A DNA stretch of 64,000 nt from Glebionis coronaria (taxonomy: Eukaryota; Streptophyta; Magnoliopsida; Asterales; Asteraceae), in the NCBI GenBank assembly GCA_025667525.1, contig CM046875.1:527397079-527461078 (forward strand). Direction: 5' to 3'. Positions 23,124 through 34,140 of this stretch are shown here, in pieces. Both the position numbers and the translations under genes were made by a program. The first letter of the stretch is position 1, and each line of letters starts with the position of its first letter. The notes below the pieces were generated by a model. That model was given only the letters and a program-made list of their open reading frames with translations. It made no database searches and was not told the DNA's origin.

Positions 23124-24438
23124 GGCTACAAGTGAACTAGGAAAGCAAGAAAAAATGTAAACCCTAATGTGTAGAAGTCCAAAATTGCCCTTGCAGGTTT
23201 GAATTTTCTTGAACATGTGACTGAAAATTGGCAGGTTGTGGAGGTGTAAAAAGCATGCCAATTTGATCAAAGGCTCATATGAAGCTTAGAATGTAAGCAG
23301 CTTTGTGGATGGTTAGATTGCTGGCACTGTTTTGGCGTCTTCCTCATCTTTGTAGCAGGGGAGGTCCCATGTGGACATGTGAGTGATGAGGTGGCAAGTT
23401 TAAAGGTTGGGTTATGATTAAGAGACCATTAATCAATAAACTGGAAAGAATTAGGGTGTAATTCAAAGTATTAAACAAACCCCTAATTGTGTTCATAAGT
23501 TGAATAGTGGAGGTTTAATCCAGTTTGGGTTTAAAAAAGTTGTTAAGCGCCATTTTCAAACTTAATTAATTAAGTTTGTTAATCCGGTTGTGAGTGGAGT
23601 GTGACATGGAAGAATGGGGTGTTGTGATTGGCTATAGTGAGTGAGTGGGGCACGTGTCACCATGACACTGGTCTATGTAACTTCTTTGTCTTGGCAGAAA
23701 TAACCCCATTTCTTTCATTCTCTTTTCAGTTCAGTTAAAAATGCCAAAAATCCGAATTCCCTTTATAAGTAAGTTTCACTTTTCACACTTTTGCCCCAAA
23801 TACTTTTCCAAAGTATTTTCAGGGGTATTTCTTGCCAATTTGTGATTCTTGAAGGACTGATTTGGTATTTTCTTGATTGATAATGGTCTTGACTTGTATG
23901 ATTGACATTTTAGAGGACTAAAATTGCCAAATCATGTTTGATGAGGGACCTTTTTGCCAAGTTTTTAAAGTCAAGGGTCCTTTTGGTAATTTTGAGATTT
24001 TCAAAGGACCAAATTTGTAATTCTTGTAACTTGGAGTCCTTATTGATATGTTTGACTTTGAGGAGGATAACTATTTACATTTTAGCTTTGTTGAGGGGCT
24101 AAAATTGCCAATTATTCAAAGTGGAAGGCCCTTTTTGCAATATTGACAAACTTTAGGGACCAAACTTGTAATTATGAAGATACAAGGGTATAAAGTGTAA
24201 ATTCTTCCATATTGGAGGACCTTCTTCACAAATCTTCAAATCTTCAAGGGTTTTCTTGGAAAATCTTCATTAGGGCTTGGTTCATTGTGCGGCTTCGTTT
24301 CTCGTGTTCGTTTTTGCATCATTCTTGTGATCTTTTGTCATTTTATCAATATCCGTACCTAAAATACACAAGTAACAAACACAAGCATATATTTGGGTAT
24401 TTTGATGATATTTAATGCATTTTAAGCCCTTTTTGGAC

Positions 24439-24468
24439 GATGAGACTATGAATAAAAGCAGTCTCATC
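24439..24468 (-). promoter_or_regulatory. Hairpin at the edge of the A LTR
   Basis: GATGAGACT and AGTCTCATC are 9-bp perfect arms around a 12-nt loop, one base from the LTR end. The same hairpin occurs in both LTRs of C (27392-27421, 37479-37508), with a changed loop. Confidence 0.6.
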
Positions 24469-24469
24469 A

Positions 24470-24563
24470 CTCAGTGTCAAAGGAAGGACAATAAGATATA
24501 TTTACTCAGAGTAAAGATAAATAATATACATTATACTGAATCCAATGTCATCAGGGAGACTGA
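24470..24563 (-). other. Element D 3' flank before the A insertion
   Basis: This holds 94 bp of AT-rich sequence after the RNase H stop. No LTR of D is seen before the LTR of A begins. CTCAG beside the A LTR (24470-24474) would be its target duplication, but its partner is outside the window. Confidence 0.5.
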
Positions 24564-24914
24564 TTAATCAATATTCAACATACCAAGTTCAGCTTTCAGT
24601 CTAGTGAACGTTGGTTCATCCAAAGGTTTGGTGAAAATATCAGCTAGCTGATATTCAGTGGGGATGAAGTGTAATTCAATATCTCCTTTTAAGATGTGAT
24701 CCCTGAGGAAGTGATATCTTATGTCAATGTGTTTAGTCCTTGAATGTAGGACATGATTATTTGAAATGGCAATTGCACTAGTGTTGTCACAAAAGATAGG
24801 AACTACTTTGTATTCCACATTATAGTCCCTGAGTTGACTTTTCATCCAAAGGATGTTTGCACAACAACCAGCGGCTGCCACGTATTCAGCCTCAGTAGAG
24901 GACATTGCTACTGA
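24564..24914 (-). pseudogene. Element D RNase H, 3' part
   Basis: The frame reads SSTEAEYVAAAGCCANILWM (catalytic Glu region), CDNTSAIAISNN (catalytic Asp) and SRTKHIDIRYHFLRD, then FTKPLDE near the end, which is typical of copia RNase H. It is joined to the RT frame by an in-frame TAG at 24915. It would degrade template RNA. The first acidic site lies upstream. Confidence 0.85.
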
Positions 24915-26233
24915 CTACTGTTTCTTTTCACTCCAACATACTAGCTTACCACCAAGGAGTTGACATGCACCTGAGGTACTTTTTCTATCCATGTTGCAGC
25001 CAGCATAGTCTGATTTTGAGTATCCTTTAAGATCGAAGCCTGAACAACGAGGATACCATAGCCCCAGTGAGGGAGTACCTTTCAGATACCTGAAGATTCG
25101 TTTAACAGCAGTAAGATGTGATTCTTTGGGATCGGCCTGATATCTTGCACATAAGATTGTTGAGAACTGAATATCAGGCCTGGTTGCAGTTAGGTACATT
25201 AATGATCCAATCATTCCTCTGAATAAGGTTTGATTGACTGGTTTACCAGCAAGATCAGGACCTAAGTTGTTGGGGGGAACCATGGGAGTCTTTACTGAAG
25301 CACACTCAGAGATATCATATTTCTTAAGTATTTCTCTGGTGTATTTTTCTTGACAGACTGAGATCCCCTTGTCCCCCTGTTTGATTTGTAGTCCAAGAAA
25401 ATATGTTAATTCACCCATCATACTCATTTCAAATTTCTTTGTCATAAGTTTTTCGAACTTTCTATAAAGATCATAGTTAGTAGATCCGAATATGATGTCA
25501 TCAACATATATCTGAACTAGTAGAACATCCTCCTTGGTTCTAAAGATAAACAAGGTGTTGTCTATCTTTCCCCTGACAAATTTGTTCATTATCAGGAATG
25601 TAGAGAGAGTTTCATACCATGCCCTTGGTGCTTGTTTCAGTCCATGAAGGGCTTTGTCAAGTTTACAAACATGGTTTGGGAACTCAGAACTCTCAAAACC
25701 AGGAGGCTGAGCAACATAAACTTCTTCAGTGATCTTTCCATTCAGGAAGGCACTTTTTACATCCATTTGGAAAACTTTGAAGTTCATGTAGGTAGCATAG
25801 GGAAGGAAGATCCTGATGGCCTCCATTCTTGCTACAGGGGTGAAGGTTTCCTCATAGTCGATCCCTTCAAGTTGACCTTACCCCTGAACAACCAGCCTAG
25901 CTTTGTTTTTATGACAATTCCATCTTCATCAGTCTTGTTTTTAAATACCCATTTTGTACCAAGAGCTGATTTCCCTTTAAGGAGAGGAACTAGTTTCCAC
26001 ACTTTGTTCCTGAGGAATTGGTTGAGCTCTTCTTGCATGGCCTCAACCCACCCTGGATGTGTCAGGGCCTCTGAAACCTTCTTTGGTTCAATTTCAGAGA
26101 GAAAGTCTGCAAACAGACATTCATAGGCTGAGGCAGCAGAGAGTTTAGCAGCCTGACTGCGTGTGAGCATCCCCTCAAATACATCACCAATTATGTTTAC
26201 AAGCTCTATGTGTTGTTGTCTTGACCATCTGTC
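24915..26233 (-). pseudogene. Element D reverse transcriptase
   Basis: The 25826-24915 frame has [11 protein letters not shown] (first catalytic Asp), KLDKALHGLKQAPRAWYE, the YVDD active site (residues 108-111), LGLQIKQ and SLMYLTATRPDI. It then enters RNase H with GYSKSDYAG, where a Lys stands in place of the usual first Asp. The upstream part (EALTHPGWVEAMQEELNQF, NKVWKLVP, LGTKWVFKNK) is in the 26170-25832 frame. A frameshift near 25880 separates them. Between integrase and RT there is an in-frame TAG at 26234. Confidence 0.86.
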
Positions 26234-27385
26234 CTAAGGACTTGGATTAGAGCTTGTTGATGGTTGGTGGTTATCAAGGACCAGAGATTCAATACATTGT
26301 ACTGGGACATCACCTCCTTCTGAAGGATTTTCAGTAATAGAGGATTTAATATTTTCATCACTTGTCCCTTCAGTGTTCTCATAGATGGGTGAACCGTTTG
26401 ATTCATTAACTTGAGAAGTGATAACTTCAGGGACATTTTGGGATGTGATTAAATTATCAATTGACCTATTATGAGGTGATATATGGAAGGAAATATCAGC
26501 ATCAGTTTGATATTGTTTTGAGGGACAATGTTCATACTCATCAGGAGGATATCTTGATGAGTCATTGATCCCTATTTCTTCCATTGATTGGTTTATGAAG
26601 TTAATGGCATCCATACTTTCATCAAAGGTGACATGAAATGACTCCTCAATCTGTTGTCTCCTTGTGTTAAAGACCCTGAAGGCTTTGGAGACAAAAGAGT
26701 ATCCAAGAAAGTATCCATCATCAGCTTTGGCATCAAATTTACCAAGATGATCCTTTTGATTGTGAATGAACACAGGACAACCAAACACATGAAAGTAGCT
26801 GATATCTGGAATCCTTTCCCTGAATATTTCATAAGGAGTCTTATCATGTCTTTTGACAATGATACATCTGTTCTGAGTATAGCAAGCTATTTTTACAGCC
26901 TCAGTCCAAAAGTGTTTTGAAAGATTGGATCCATTAAGCATGGTTCGAGCAGCTTTAATGTGAGTTCTATTCTTCCTTTCAGCCACACCATTTTGTTCAG
27001 GTGTGTAAGGAGAAGAGAAGTTCTGAGAAATTCCTTTCTCATCACAAAAACTCTCAAGCTCTTGGTTCCTGAATTCTGTTCCATTATCAGTTCGTATTTG
27101 TTTAACTTTAGTATCATTTTGATTTTCTACTTGCCTGATAAAAGACATTATGAATTCAGGAGCTTGACTCTTCTTTTTCAGGAAGTATACCAAAGTGTAT
27201 CTAGAATATTCATCAACAATCACAAGAGTGTATTTCTCATGATTTATAGACATTGGGCTGACTGGTCCAAACAAGTCCATATGAAGAAGATGAAGACACT
27301 TCCTGATAGAAAAGTTTTGTTTTGGCTTAAAAGAAGCTCTCTTGTGTTTACCTTTTTCACATGCTGAACAAGGTTTGTATTTTGC
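26234..27385 (-). pseudogene. Element D integrase core and carboxy-terminal region
   Basis: The frame shows the second half of the zinc site (KPCSACEKGKHKR), then HMDLFGPVSPMS, RTDNGTEFRN and NGVAERKNRT, the three acidic catalytic sites of a copia integrase. FWTEAVKIACYTQNR and GKFDAKADDGYFLGY follow, then a Ser/Asn-rich variable linker. The first residues of the apparent ORF come from antisense reading of the C LTR and are not part of D. It ends at an in-frame TAG. The zinc domain is split by element C. Confidence 0.87.
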
Positions 27386-27390
27386 ATACA
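27386..27390. repeat. Element C target-site duplication, left copy (ATACA)
   Basis: ATACA abuts the left LTR and is repeated at 40987-40991. It falls inside the integrase of D. Confidence 0.92.
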
Positions 27391-27391
27391 T

Positions 27392-27421
27392 GATGAGACT
27401 GTATTTATACATAGTCTCATC
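27392..27421 (+). promoter_or_regulatory. Hairpin at the start of the C 5' LTR
   Basis: GATGAGACT...AGTCTCATC, 9-bp perfect arms with a 12-nt loop, begins at the second base of the LTR. Confidence 0.6.
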
Positions 27422-28196
27422 GTCCAAATCGGGCTTAAAACGCTTAAAATATCATCAAAATACCCAAATATATGCTTTTGTTTGTTCATTGTGTGTTTTA
27501 GGTACGGATATCGTGAATTCACCAAAAGATCAAAGGAATCAAGCAAAAACGAACACGGGAAACGAAGTCGCACAAAGAACCGGTCCCAAGAATGAATTTT
27601 GCAAAAATGCCCTTGAAGTTTGAAGATTGTACAAAATGGTCCCTCTACTTTGAAGAAATGTCACTTTATACCCTCTACTATCTTAAAAATACTTTGGGGT
27701 CCCTAAAGTTTTATGACTTGTCAAGAGAAGCCCTTATGTTTGAAGAATTCACACCATAAGTCCTTATTCTACTAAAGGACTAATGGTGAAAAGCCAAAGG
27801 ACTGAAGTTACAAAGGACTTGGACTAACAACCGTTAAAGGGGAGGACCTAAATTGCAATTACCCATCACCAGCCCAACATTACCCATAAACCCAAAACAA
27901 CACCCCAATACCCATCATAACCCGGCCCAAACCCCCACGTACCCAGTTTTGTTAATAAAACACAGTCAAATTCGGTCAAACCCCTTTTTATTTTTACCAC
28001 TTAACACACTTTTTAAATAAACTCTTCCCCAAAACAGATTGAACCCTGCCCTTAATCCCCTATCAACCCTAATTAAACCCATACCTAATTAGCCCCAAAT
28101 CAAAGGGTTTTTCACCCATTTTCTCCAGATCAGTAATTGACTAACACCTTACCCAAACCCACCACCTATCACACTCACCCCGTGACTCCAAACGGA

Positions 28197-28216
28197 CCCC
28201 CCCCCCCCCCCCCCCA
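28197..28216. repeat. Run of 20 C in the left C LTR
   Basis: The matching place in the right LTR (38287-38292) has six C. The two LTRs were identical at insertion, so the run expanded or it is an assembly artefact. Confidence 0.85.
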
Positions 28217-28440
28217 TGTCCCCTGCTTCACTCTTTTTGGCAAAAATGGAATCCTAGCAGCAAATCAACGTTCCACATATGAATATAACTCCTCCAAGCA
28301 AAGATAAACGTTCAATATTGCTTCATCCAACTGGCAAGCACATGGCTTTGATTTTAACCAAATTCGAATTCAAACAACAAGGGCATTTCTGGGCATTTAT
28401 GTATTAGGGTTTAAGGATTCTAGATAGTTCTTTTAGATGC

Positions 28441-28448
28441 TATATAAG
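28441..28448 (+). promoter_or_regulatory. Element C 5' LTR TATA-like box
   Basis: TATATAAG lies in a conserved stretch 'gatgctatataagcacc', repeated at 38519-38526 in the other LTR. The downstream AT-rich sequence would fit a start site. Confidence 0.55.
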
Positions 28449-30911
28449 CACCTTCCAACCTGTGGATAGGGCTTTTGTTCCAGTTTTTGTATTTCTTAAA
28501 ATCTATTAATGATAATAAAAAATTTTAATGTGCAAAAGCTGAGTTCCAATCTTTTTACTGCTTTCATAGTGTAAATCTTTTAGTTGCTTCAAGGTATCTC
28601 ATGTTTCTAAAGTTTGTACGTTTAGATTAAAAGTTTTGTTCAAGTTAAATTCCCATATTTTTTGATAATCAGAAAAAGCTCACAACCTAGTTCATGTGGA
28701 AGTGAAAGTGGAACCATGAATTTGGTTGGTTGAGTTTTATCTGTTGTTTTCTAATCAGTTTAAAGTATGTGTTTGAAAAGTGCTCCAAAGATTTTTAGAA
28801 AAATTTGTTTTCAAGAAAAAATCATTTTTAAGCTATAAGCTATAAGTTGACTTAATAAATAAGCCAGGCTTATAGCCTTATAGTTTAGTTATTAGTTCAC
28901 ACCTGTTTGCTTTTTCTTTCTTGGTAGGTTCACAAGGACTTAGTTCCTTTGAAGCTTTTTCATTGAAGACATTTTAGACCCTTGGGTCCTTTGTGGACTC
29001 CAAACAGCAGGGTCTCTCTACTCTTTACAAGGACTCCATAAGATCTTATTCCATTTTTGGAAGGCCTCAGCTAACCAAGGTTTGGCTTGAACCCCAAAAA
29101 TATCAGAAAATTGATGCCTATGTGAGATTCTTGTTTTATGTGTTAGGACATGTTTATTTATGCTCAATTAAGGTTGTCATGCATGATTTAGTCTTTCTGA
29201 ATTAATTTGGTTAATTTCTGAACGTTTTGGTTTGATTTTGTATGCAAATATTTCATTTCAGTAGTTTAAAGGGGTGTTTGGGTTTGTATGATGAGTTGAG
29301 TTGTTGGCACCTATTCAACTAAAAATCTGCGTAAATCATCTCTATTAGTCATTGTTAGGTGTTGTTAGCTATAAGTTTTAAGTTTGGTTGTTTAATCAGA
29401 AGTTTACATGTTATCATTTGTTTAAAATAGGCATTAACAACCAGTAGGCTTAAAATCAGTTGGTTCTAGTATTTTTTGGCCATTAAATCTTGTAGACTGT
29501 TAGAACATCAGTTAATCTAGAATTTTAGCTAGCTTGTATGTTATTTGATTAGGTTTTGTGCAAGTTTTGAAGCTTTGAAATTCGTTTTTGTGTCAATTGC
29601 ACCAGACACTGTTCATCAGATACATCATAGCCTTCATCAGTAACATTTTTGGTCCTTTGTGTGTTATTCTTGTGAACAACTTGTGAGTTTTTTTGTTTGT
29701 ATTCACTCCCTACACTCAACTAAGTGTAGGGGTGCCTTGTTGTCCAAGAAAAAGCTCAAAAATAAGCTTTCCTAAGCTTATTTGTGCCCAGATCTTAATT
29801 TTGTACTAGCAGTGGGAACCAACTTTCCCCTGCTAGTGCATTTGTTGGCACTGCTTTGCTAACAGACAAAACAAACCAAATGTCACTTTCAGTCTTTTTC
29901 TTTTTTTGTCTTTAGTGAGCTAAAATAGGATTTAGGACCTGATTTTAGTTTCATAATTTTTCTTATTTAATTTGTGATTTTTCTATCCAATTTATTTTCT
30001 TGTTACTATTCATTTAATATTTTTTAGATTAAATTGCTTTTTAAATTACTTTTTAAGTTTATGTTTTTGTCTTTTAGTGTGAAATATTTATATTTTTCAG
30101 TTTTACAAACTTACTTAGATTTAGAAAACATTTTAAGATTTTTAGTTTAAAAATATTTTTACTGTTCACTTTTTAAGTACTTTTTAGAATTAATTTTAGT
30201 TTAATTGAGGTTTTATTATAACCAGATTTGTCTTTTAGTGATAAATTTTACTGTTTTCAAACTTTTTCATTTTTCTATTGGTCATTAGTATAATTTAGGA
30301 TTTTTAAAATTGTCAAATCATTTTTAGCATTATCTTATTATTTTTTATGATTATTTTAGTTTAAAAATAGTTTTTAGTGATTTAAAAATAGAAAAATAGT
30401 TTTGAAAATTTAGGAAAAATACGTTTTAGTCTTTAAATAATATAAGTGAGTTATTAGTTCAATAAAATAATATTTTGGGCTTTTTCTTAATTATATTTAA
30501 TTTTAGGGCTTTAATTAGCATTTAAATATGAATATTTAATTAATAAAAGGTTTTAAAAATTATTTATTGGATTTTTATTCTTATTTATATTATTTTAGAC
30601 TTATTTTAATCTTTTAATTAATTTTTAGGTTTAATTTAGAATTTCGTCACGTTTTACGTAATTACGTCATCGTTTTACGTCAATACGTCGTAGTGTAATC
30701 GTAGTCGTAGCTCGTCTTTACTTTTCTCTTCTAAACAAAAAACGTCACTAATCCAAACTTTGATTTTATATATTTGGCACACTTAATCCACACACCTCCT
30801 TCGAGAACGAACCCGCATTTATTCGACTTGTCGGTTTTCCTAAATCGTCGAGTTTAATACTTGCCCACTATACGTTGTTTCCTAAACGACGTATTTTTAC
30901 CACAATCATTT

Positions 30912-30929
30912 TGGCGCCGCTGCCGAGGA
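30912..30929 (+). promoter_or_regulatory. Element C primer binding site
   Basis: TGGCGCCGCTGCCGAGGA lies three bases after the 5' LTR, complementary to a tRNA-Asp-type 3' end with a few mismatches. Confidence 0.88.
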
Positions 30930-31756
30930 GGTGTTATTAGTGTGCCATTATTATTATCGTGTTTGTGTGAGTAGTGCGTTTTTGCTTTTCAATTTTTGGA
31001 AAGAGTACATATCGCACATTCTCATTTTTGTTATTTTTTCTTAATATATTATAGTATCCAAATAAAACGTGTTTAATTTTCCTAAATTAAACACACAACA
31101 ATCATTTTATTATATTGTAGATATCCATTATCGTGTTCGTTTTTATTGTGAATATATTACTATATTGTACTTACACAGAACAATAAATATACAAGTACTC
31201 CAAAAGCGTGAAGACGCAACCTTGATTCGGGATTTCATCAGTCGATCATTGTATTCGAATCCAAAGCAAAAGTTTAAAGGCAAAATAGATAAATACTTTC
31301 GTGAGGCTTAATTTCAATTAACACAAACTATAAGGTGGGTATAAGCGGTTGTATTTCACGACCTAAGGGAAAAAGGCTCTTAAGTGCTTAGCGCCGCCTC
31401 GTTTCCCCCGCTTGCTTGTGCGTGTTTCGAGAAAGAAGGCTAATCGAGGATTTGCCGCCCAAGTATTATCTACGTATATTATATTTGCTTGTTTTCAAGA
31501 TTAAACCCTCTTGAACGTTTTGGTGTTCCACTAACGTTCTAAAGTCATCGAAGGCGTTCACTCCACGTGATCGTTTTCATTCTTTGAGGCTCCTTTAATC
31601 AAGAAATCGATTCGAGGAGAGATTTGTAGATTTGTGTCTACGTAATACATTCAAAAATCCAAAAAAATTAAAAACAATCAAAAACCAAAAAAAATTGAAA
31701 AATTGAAAAACCGCAAAAAGAATCTTCTTTGCTACCACCCATTCTACGCTTAGTGC
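30930..31756 (+). other. Element C untranslated leader
   Basis: This leader of about 830 bp aligns with that of A. It holds a possible upstream ORF (31069-31311, 80 aa) with no recognisable family, which I do not call as a gene. The segment around 31500-31600 (guanine-poor, 'acgttctaaagtcatcgaagg') is shared with A almost word for word. Confidence 0.6.
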
Positions 31757-33579
31757 ATGCGCACTCGATCGAAGGATTACTCTAATTCTAGCGACGCTTC
31801 GAATCGACGCAATCGTAATCGAAGGAATCGACGACGTAGACGAGATTTAGAAACCGACGTTCCTAATATCGTTGTTGAAGAAACCTTAGACGAGATGGCC
31901 GACAATCGTTCGATGATGGAATTGCTCCAAGCGCCCACCGAGGGTTATGGAGACGCGATCGTAATTCCCGCTATCGAAGCGGAGAATTTTGAGATTAAGG
32001 GCGGAATGCTTTCGTTGATTCAAGCTACGAAGTTTCGAGGTCGTGAAGCCGATAATCCTCACGACCATATTCGGAATTTTGATCGTCTTTTAGCCACGAG
32101 CAAGTTTAAGAACGTCGACACCGATGTCGTCAAGCTTATGCTTTTTCCGTACTCGCTCGATGGTGCCGCCAAGGATTGGTACGAGAAACAGCCACCTAAT
32201 TCCATAACTACGTGGAAGGATCTCGTTTCCAAGTTCGTTTATTATTTTTTCCCACCGTCTAAGACGACGTTTTTCAAAAATGAAATTACGAAATTTGAGC
32301 AAAAACCGAATGAATATTTTAGAGACGCGTGGGATCGTTTTAAGGAATTGCTTAGGCAATGTCCTCACCATGGTTTTTCTGAGTTGCACCAAATCGATAC
32401 GTTTTACAACGGTCTTAATTTTCAAGAACAAGATTCGTTGAATTCCGCCGCCGGTGGCAACTTTTTGTGTAAAACTCCGAAAGATGCATTGATAATTATC
32501 AAAAACTGATCCAAGGTTTACCAACTCCGCAACGCACCGAGTGTTGCCAATGTCGCCAATGTTAGTAGTTCCAATCGCGATATTGAGAGAGTTGATGCGA
32601 AAGTCGACAAGTTGACGAATGTGTTTACATCTTTTCTTGTTGAGATGCAAAAGAAAGACGCTCCCGCTACGGTGAAAGCGGTTGAGGTTTCGTGTACGTT
32701 TTGTGGTGGACCTCATAATTATTACGAGTGTGCGGCTACGGATGGCCAAACGTCGAATGTGAGTGCGTTAAATGGAAACAACAATTTTCAAAATCAAAAT
32801 AACGCGGGTCCATCACAACAAGGCAATTATAACCAAGGCAACAATTTTAATCAAAACCGTAACAATTTTCAAGGAAATAATCAACAAGGAAATTTTTCGA
32901 ATCAAAATCAAGGTTATAATCAAGGTCGGAATTTAAATTGGAAAAATCGAGATAATAATCAAAACTCGAATTTTTCAAACAACAACAATCAAGGAAACAA
33001 TTTTTCAAGTGGGAATTAAAACAATTTTCAAAAAAGTAATCAAAACCAAGGGAACTTTAATTCTAATCAAAATAGTTCGTCAAAGGATTTTCAAAATTAC
33101 ATGAAAACGAATGAGGCTAATATGAGACGATTAGAGGGAGAAATTGGTGCTTTGAAAAACGACTTTACTAATACTTTGAAATTGCAAAACACAAAGATTG
33201 AGCAAGGACAAATCGACATTAAAAAGATGTTTTCCGCCATTATGAACAAGTCCTCGGGTGCGTCATCGAGTTCGTTACCTAGTGACACCGTGGCAAATCC
33301 GAAGGAACAATGTAAAGCCGCCTCATCTCGTGAAAAAGGTCGTGTGATTACCCCTAACCTTGATGGATTTCGAGTTGTTCCTTCTTCTCAACCCTCGACT
33401 TCTAAGACGTCTTATTGTTCTAAAGTCGATGGGGTGAACGTTGCGACCAAGGAAAAGAGTGCACACCCTCGTGTACCTCAAATTCCATCCACGGTTCAAA
33501 AAGAGAGTTTTATCGACCTTACGAAAGTAACCCTTGAAGAAACTTGTGCATCGATCCTTCTTAAAAACCCAAAAGGCAT
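31757..33579 (+). pseudogene. Element C gag (stops in frame)
   Basis: The frame begins MRTRSKDYSNSSDASNRRNR (basic amino end), then MMELLQAPTEGYGDAIVIPA, NPHDHIRNFDRLLATSKF, LFPYSLDGAAKDWYEKQPP and CPHHGFSELHQIDTFYNGL. A zinc knuckle CTFCGGPHNYYEC (CX2CX4HX4C) is followed by a long Asn/Gln-rich tail and a charged segment. In-frame stops lie at 32507 (TGA) and 33017 (TAA); the frame otherwise continues to about 33575. It then shifts by one base relative to protease. It encodes the capsid and RNA-binding protein. Confidence 0.87.
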
Positions 33580-34140
33580 ATGCCTAGAAAGGAAGAGGAT
33601 CCGGGCCAATTTCTACTACCTTGTGATTTTTCCGAGATTGAGGGATGTTTAGCCCTTGCCGATTTAGGTGCTAGCATCAATCTTATGCCTCATTCTCTTT
33701 GGAAATTGATGAGATTTCCTAATCTTACCCCCACGAACATGACAATCGAGCTAGCAAATTGTACTCCACTTATACCAATTGGAATAGCCGAGGATGTCTA
33801 TGTTAAAGTTGGAAAGTTTGTTTTTCCCGTGTATTTCGTTATATCCGATTACGAGTGTGACCCTAAATGTCCCATTATTTTAGGCCGACCATTTTTATCG
33901 ATGGCTCGAACCGTAATCGACGTTCACGAGGGGAGACTTATTATGAGATATGGGGAGGATAAAATGGACTTTTTCACGAGTAAATCCCAAGTGTCTTGTG
34001 ATAATGAAAAAACCGAGGTTTCAAAACCTAATGTTTCTAAACCTAATGATTTCAAAATGTTCACTTTACCGGAAAGAATGAGGCTTAATGCATGTTTTGA
34101 AAAAATTAAGAAGAACGGTTTTAAAGATGAGGAATTCTAA
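33580..34140 (+). pseudogene. Element C protease
   Basis: [19 protein letters not shown] carries the protease active-site DLGAS. AEDVYVKVGKFVFPVYF, PIILGRPFLSMARTVIDV and LIMRYGEDKMDF complete a retropepsin-like domain. It is frameshifted from gag near 33575 and again from the downstream ORF near 34135. The protease is retained although RT and integrase are lost. Confidence 0.85.

Larger units (their letters stand above)
1811..24469 (-). mobile_element. Element A: Athila-like Ty3/gypsy retrotransposon, split by element B
   Basis: In element orientation (right to left) the order is: 5' LTR 20202-24469, tRNA primer site 20181-20198, gag (19448 down, interrupted by B at 7769-19034, resuming at 7763), protease, RT, RNase H, integrase (to 2526), then a 3' non-coding region. 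The RT-RNase H-integrase order is that of Ty3/gypsy. The 3' LTR is not in the window because segment X interrupts the 3' region. Several frameshifts and a deletion make it non-functional. It sits in the 3' flank of the copia element D. Its LTR ends match those of element C, so A and C are relatives. Confidence 0.88.
20202..24469 (-). repeat. Element A 5' LTR, 4268 bp
   Basis: On the plus strand it starts TGATGGTTG beside the primer site and ends GTCTCATCA. In element orientation it begins TGATGAGACTG like the LTR of C. It is rich in AATAAGC words (21180-21690) and in GGGCC/AATGGGC words (21010-21260). A TATATAAAG lies on the minus strand at 23115-23123. The opposite LTR is outside the window, so age cannot be estimated. 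No gene is seen in it. Confidence 0.85.
27391..30908 (+). repeat. Element C 5' LTR, 3518 bp
   Basis: It starts TGATGAGACTG and ends ACAATCA, with canonical TG...CA ends. It has a TATA-like TATATAAG at 28441-28448, a run of 20 C at 28197-28216, AATAAGC words near 28840-28890 and an AT-rich last kilobase. A 70-aa ORF at 28993-29205 also occurs in the other LTR but only as a copied LTR sequence. Confidence 0.95.

Noticed and set aside
28993..29205. 70-aa ORF present in both C LTRs (second copy 39072-39284)
   Set aside because: It is conserved only because the LTRs are copies of one another. No domain, and it lacks promoter context.
31069..31311. 80-aa upstream ORF in the leader of C
   Set aside because: No family and not seen in the aligned leader of A.
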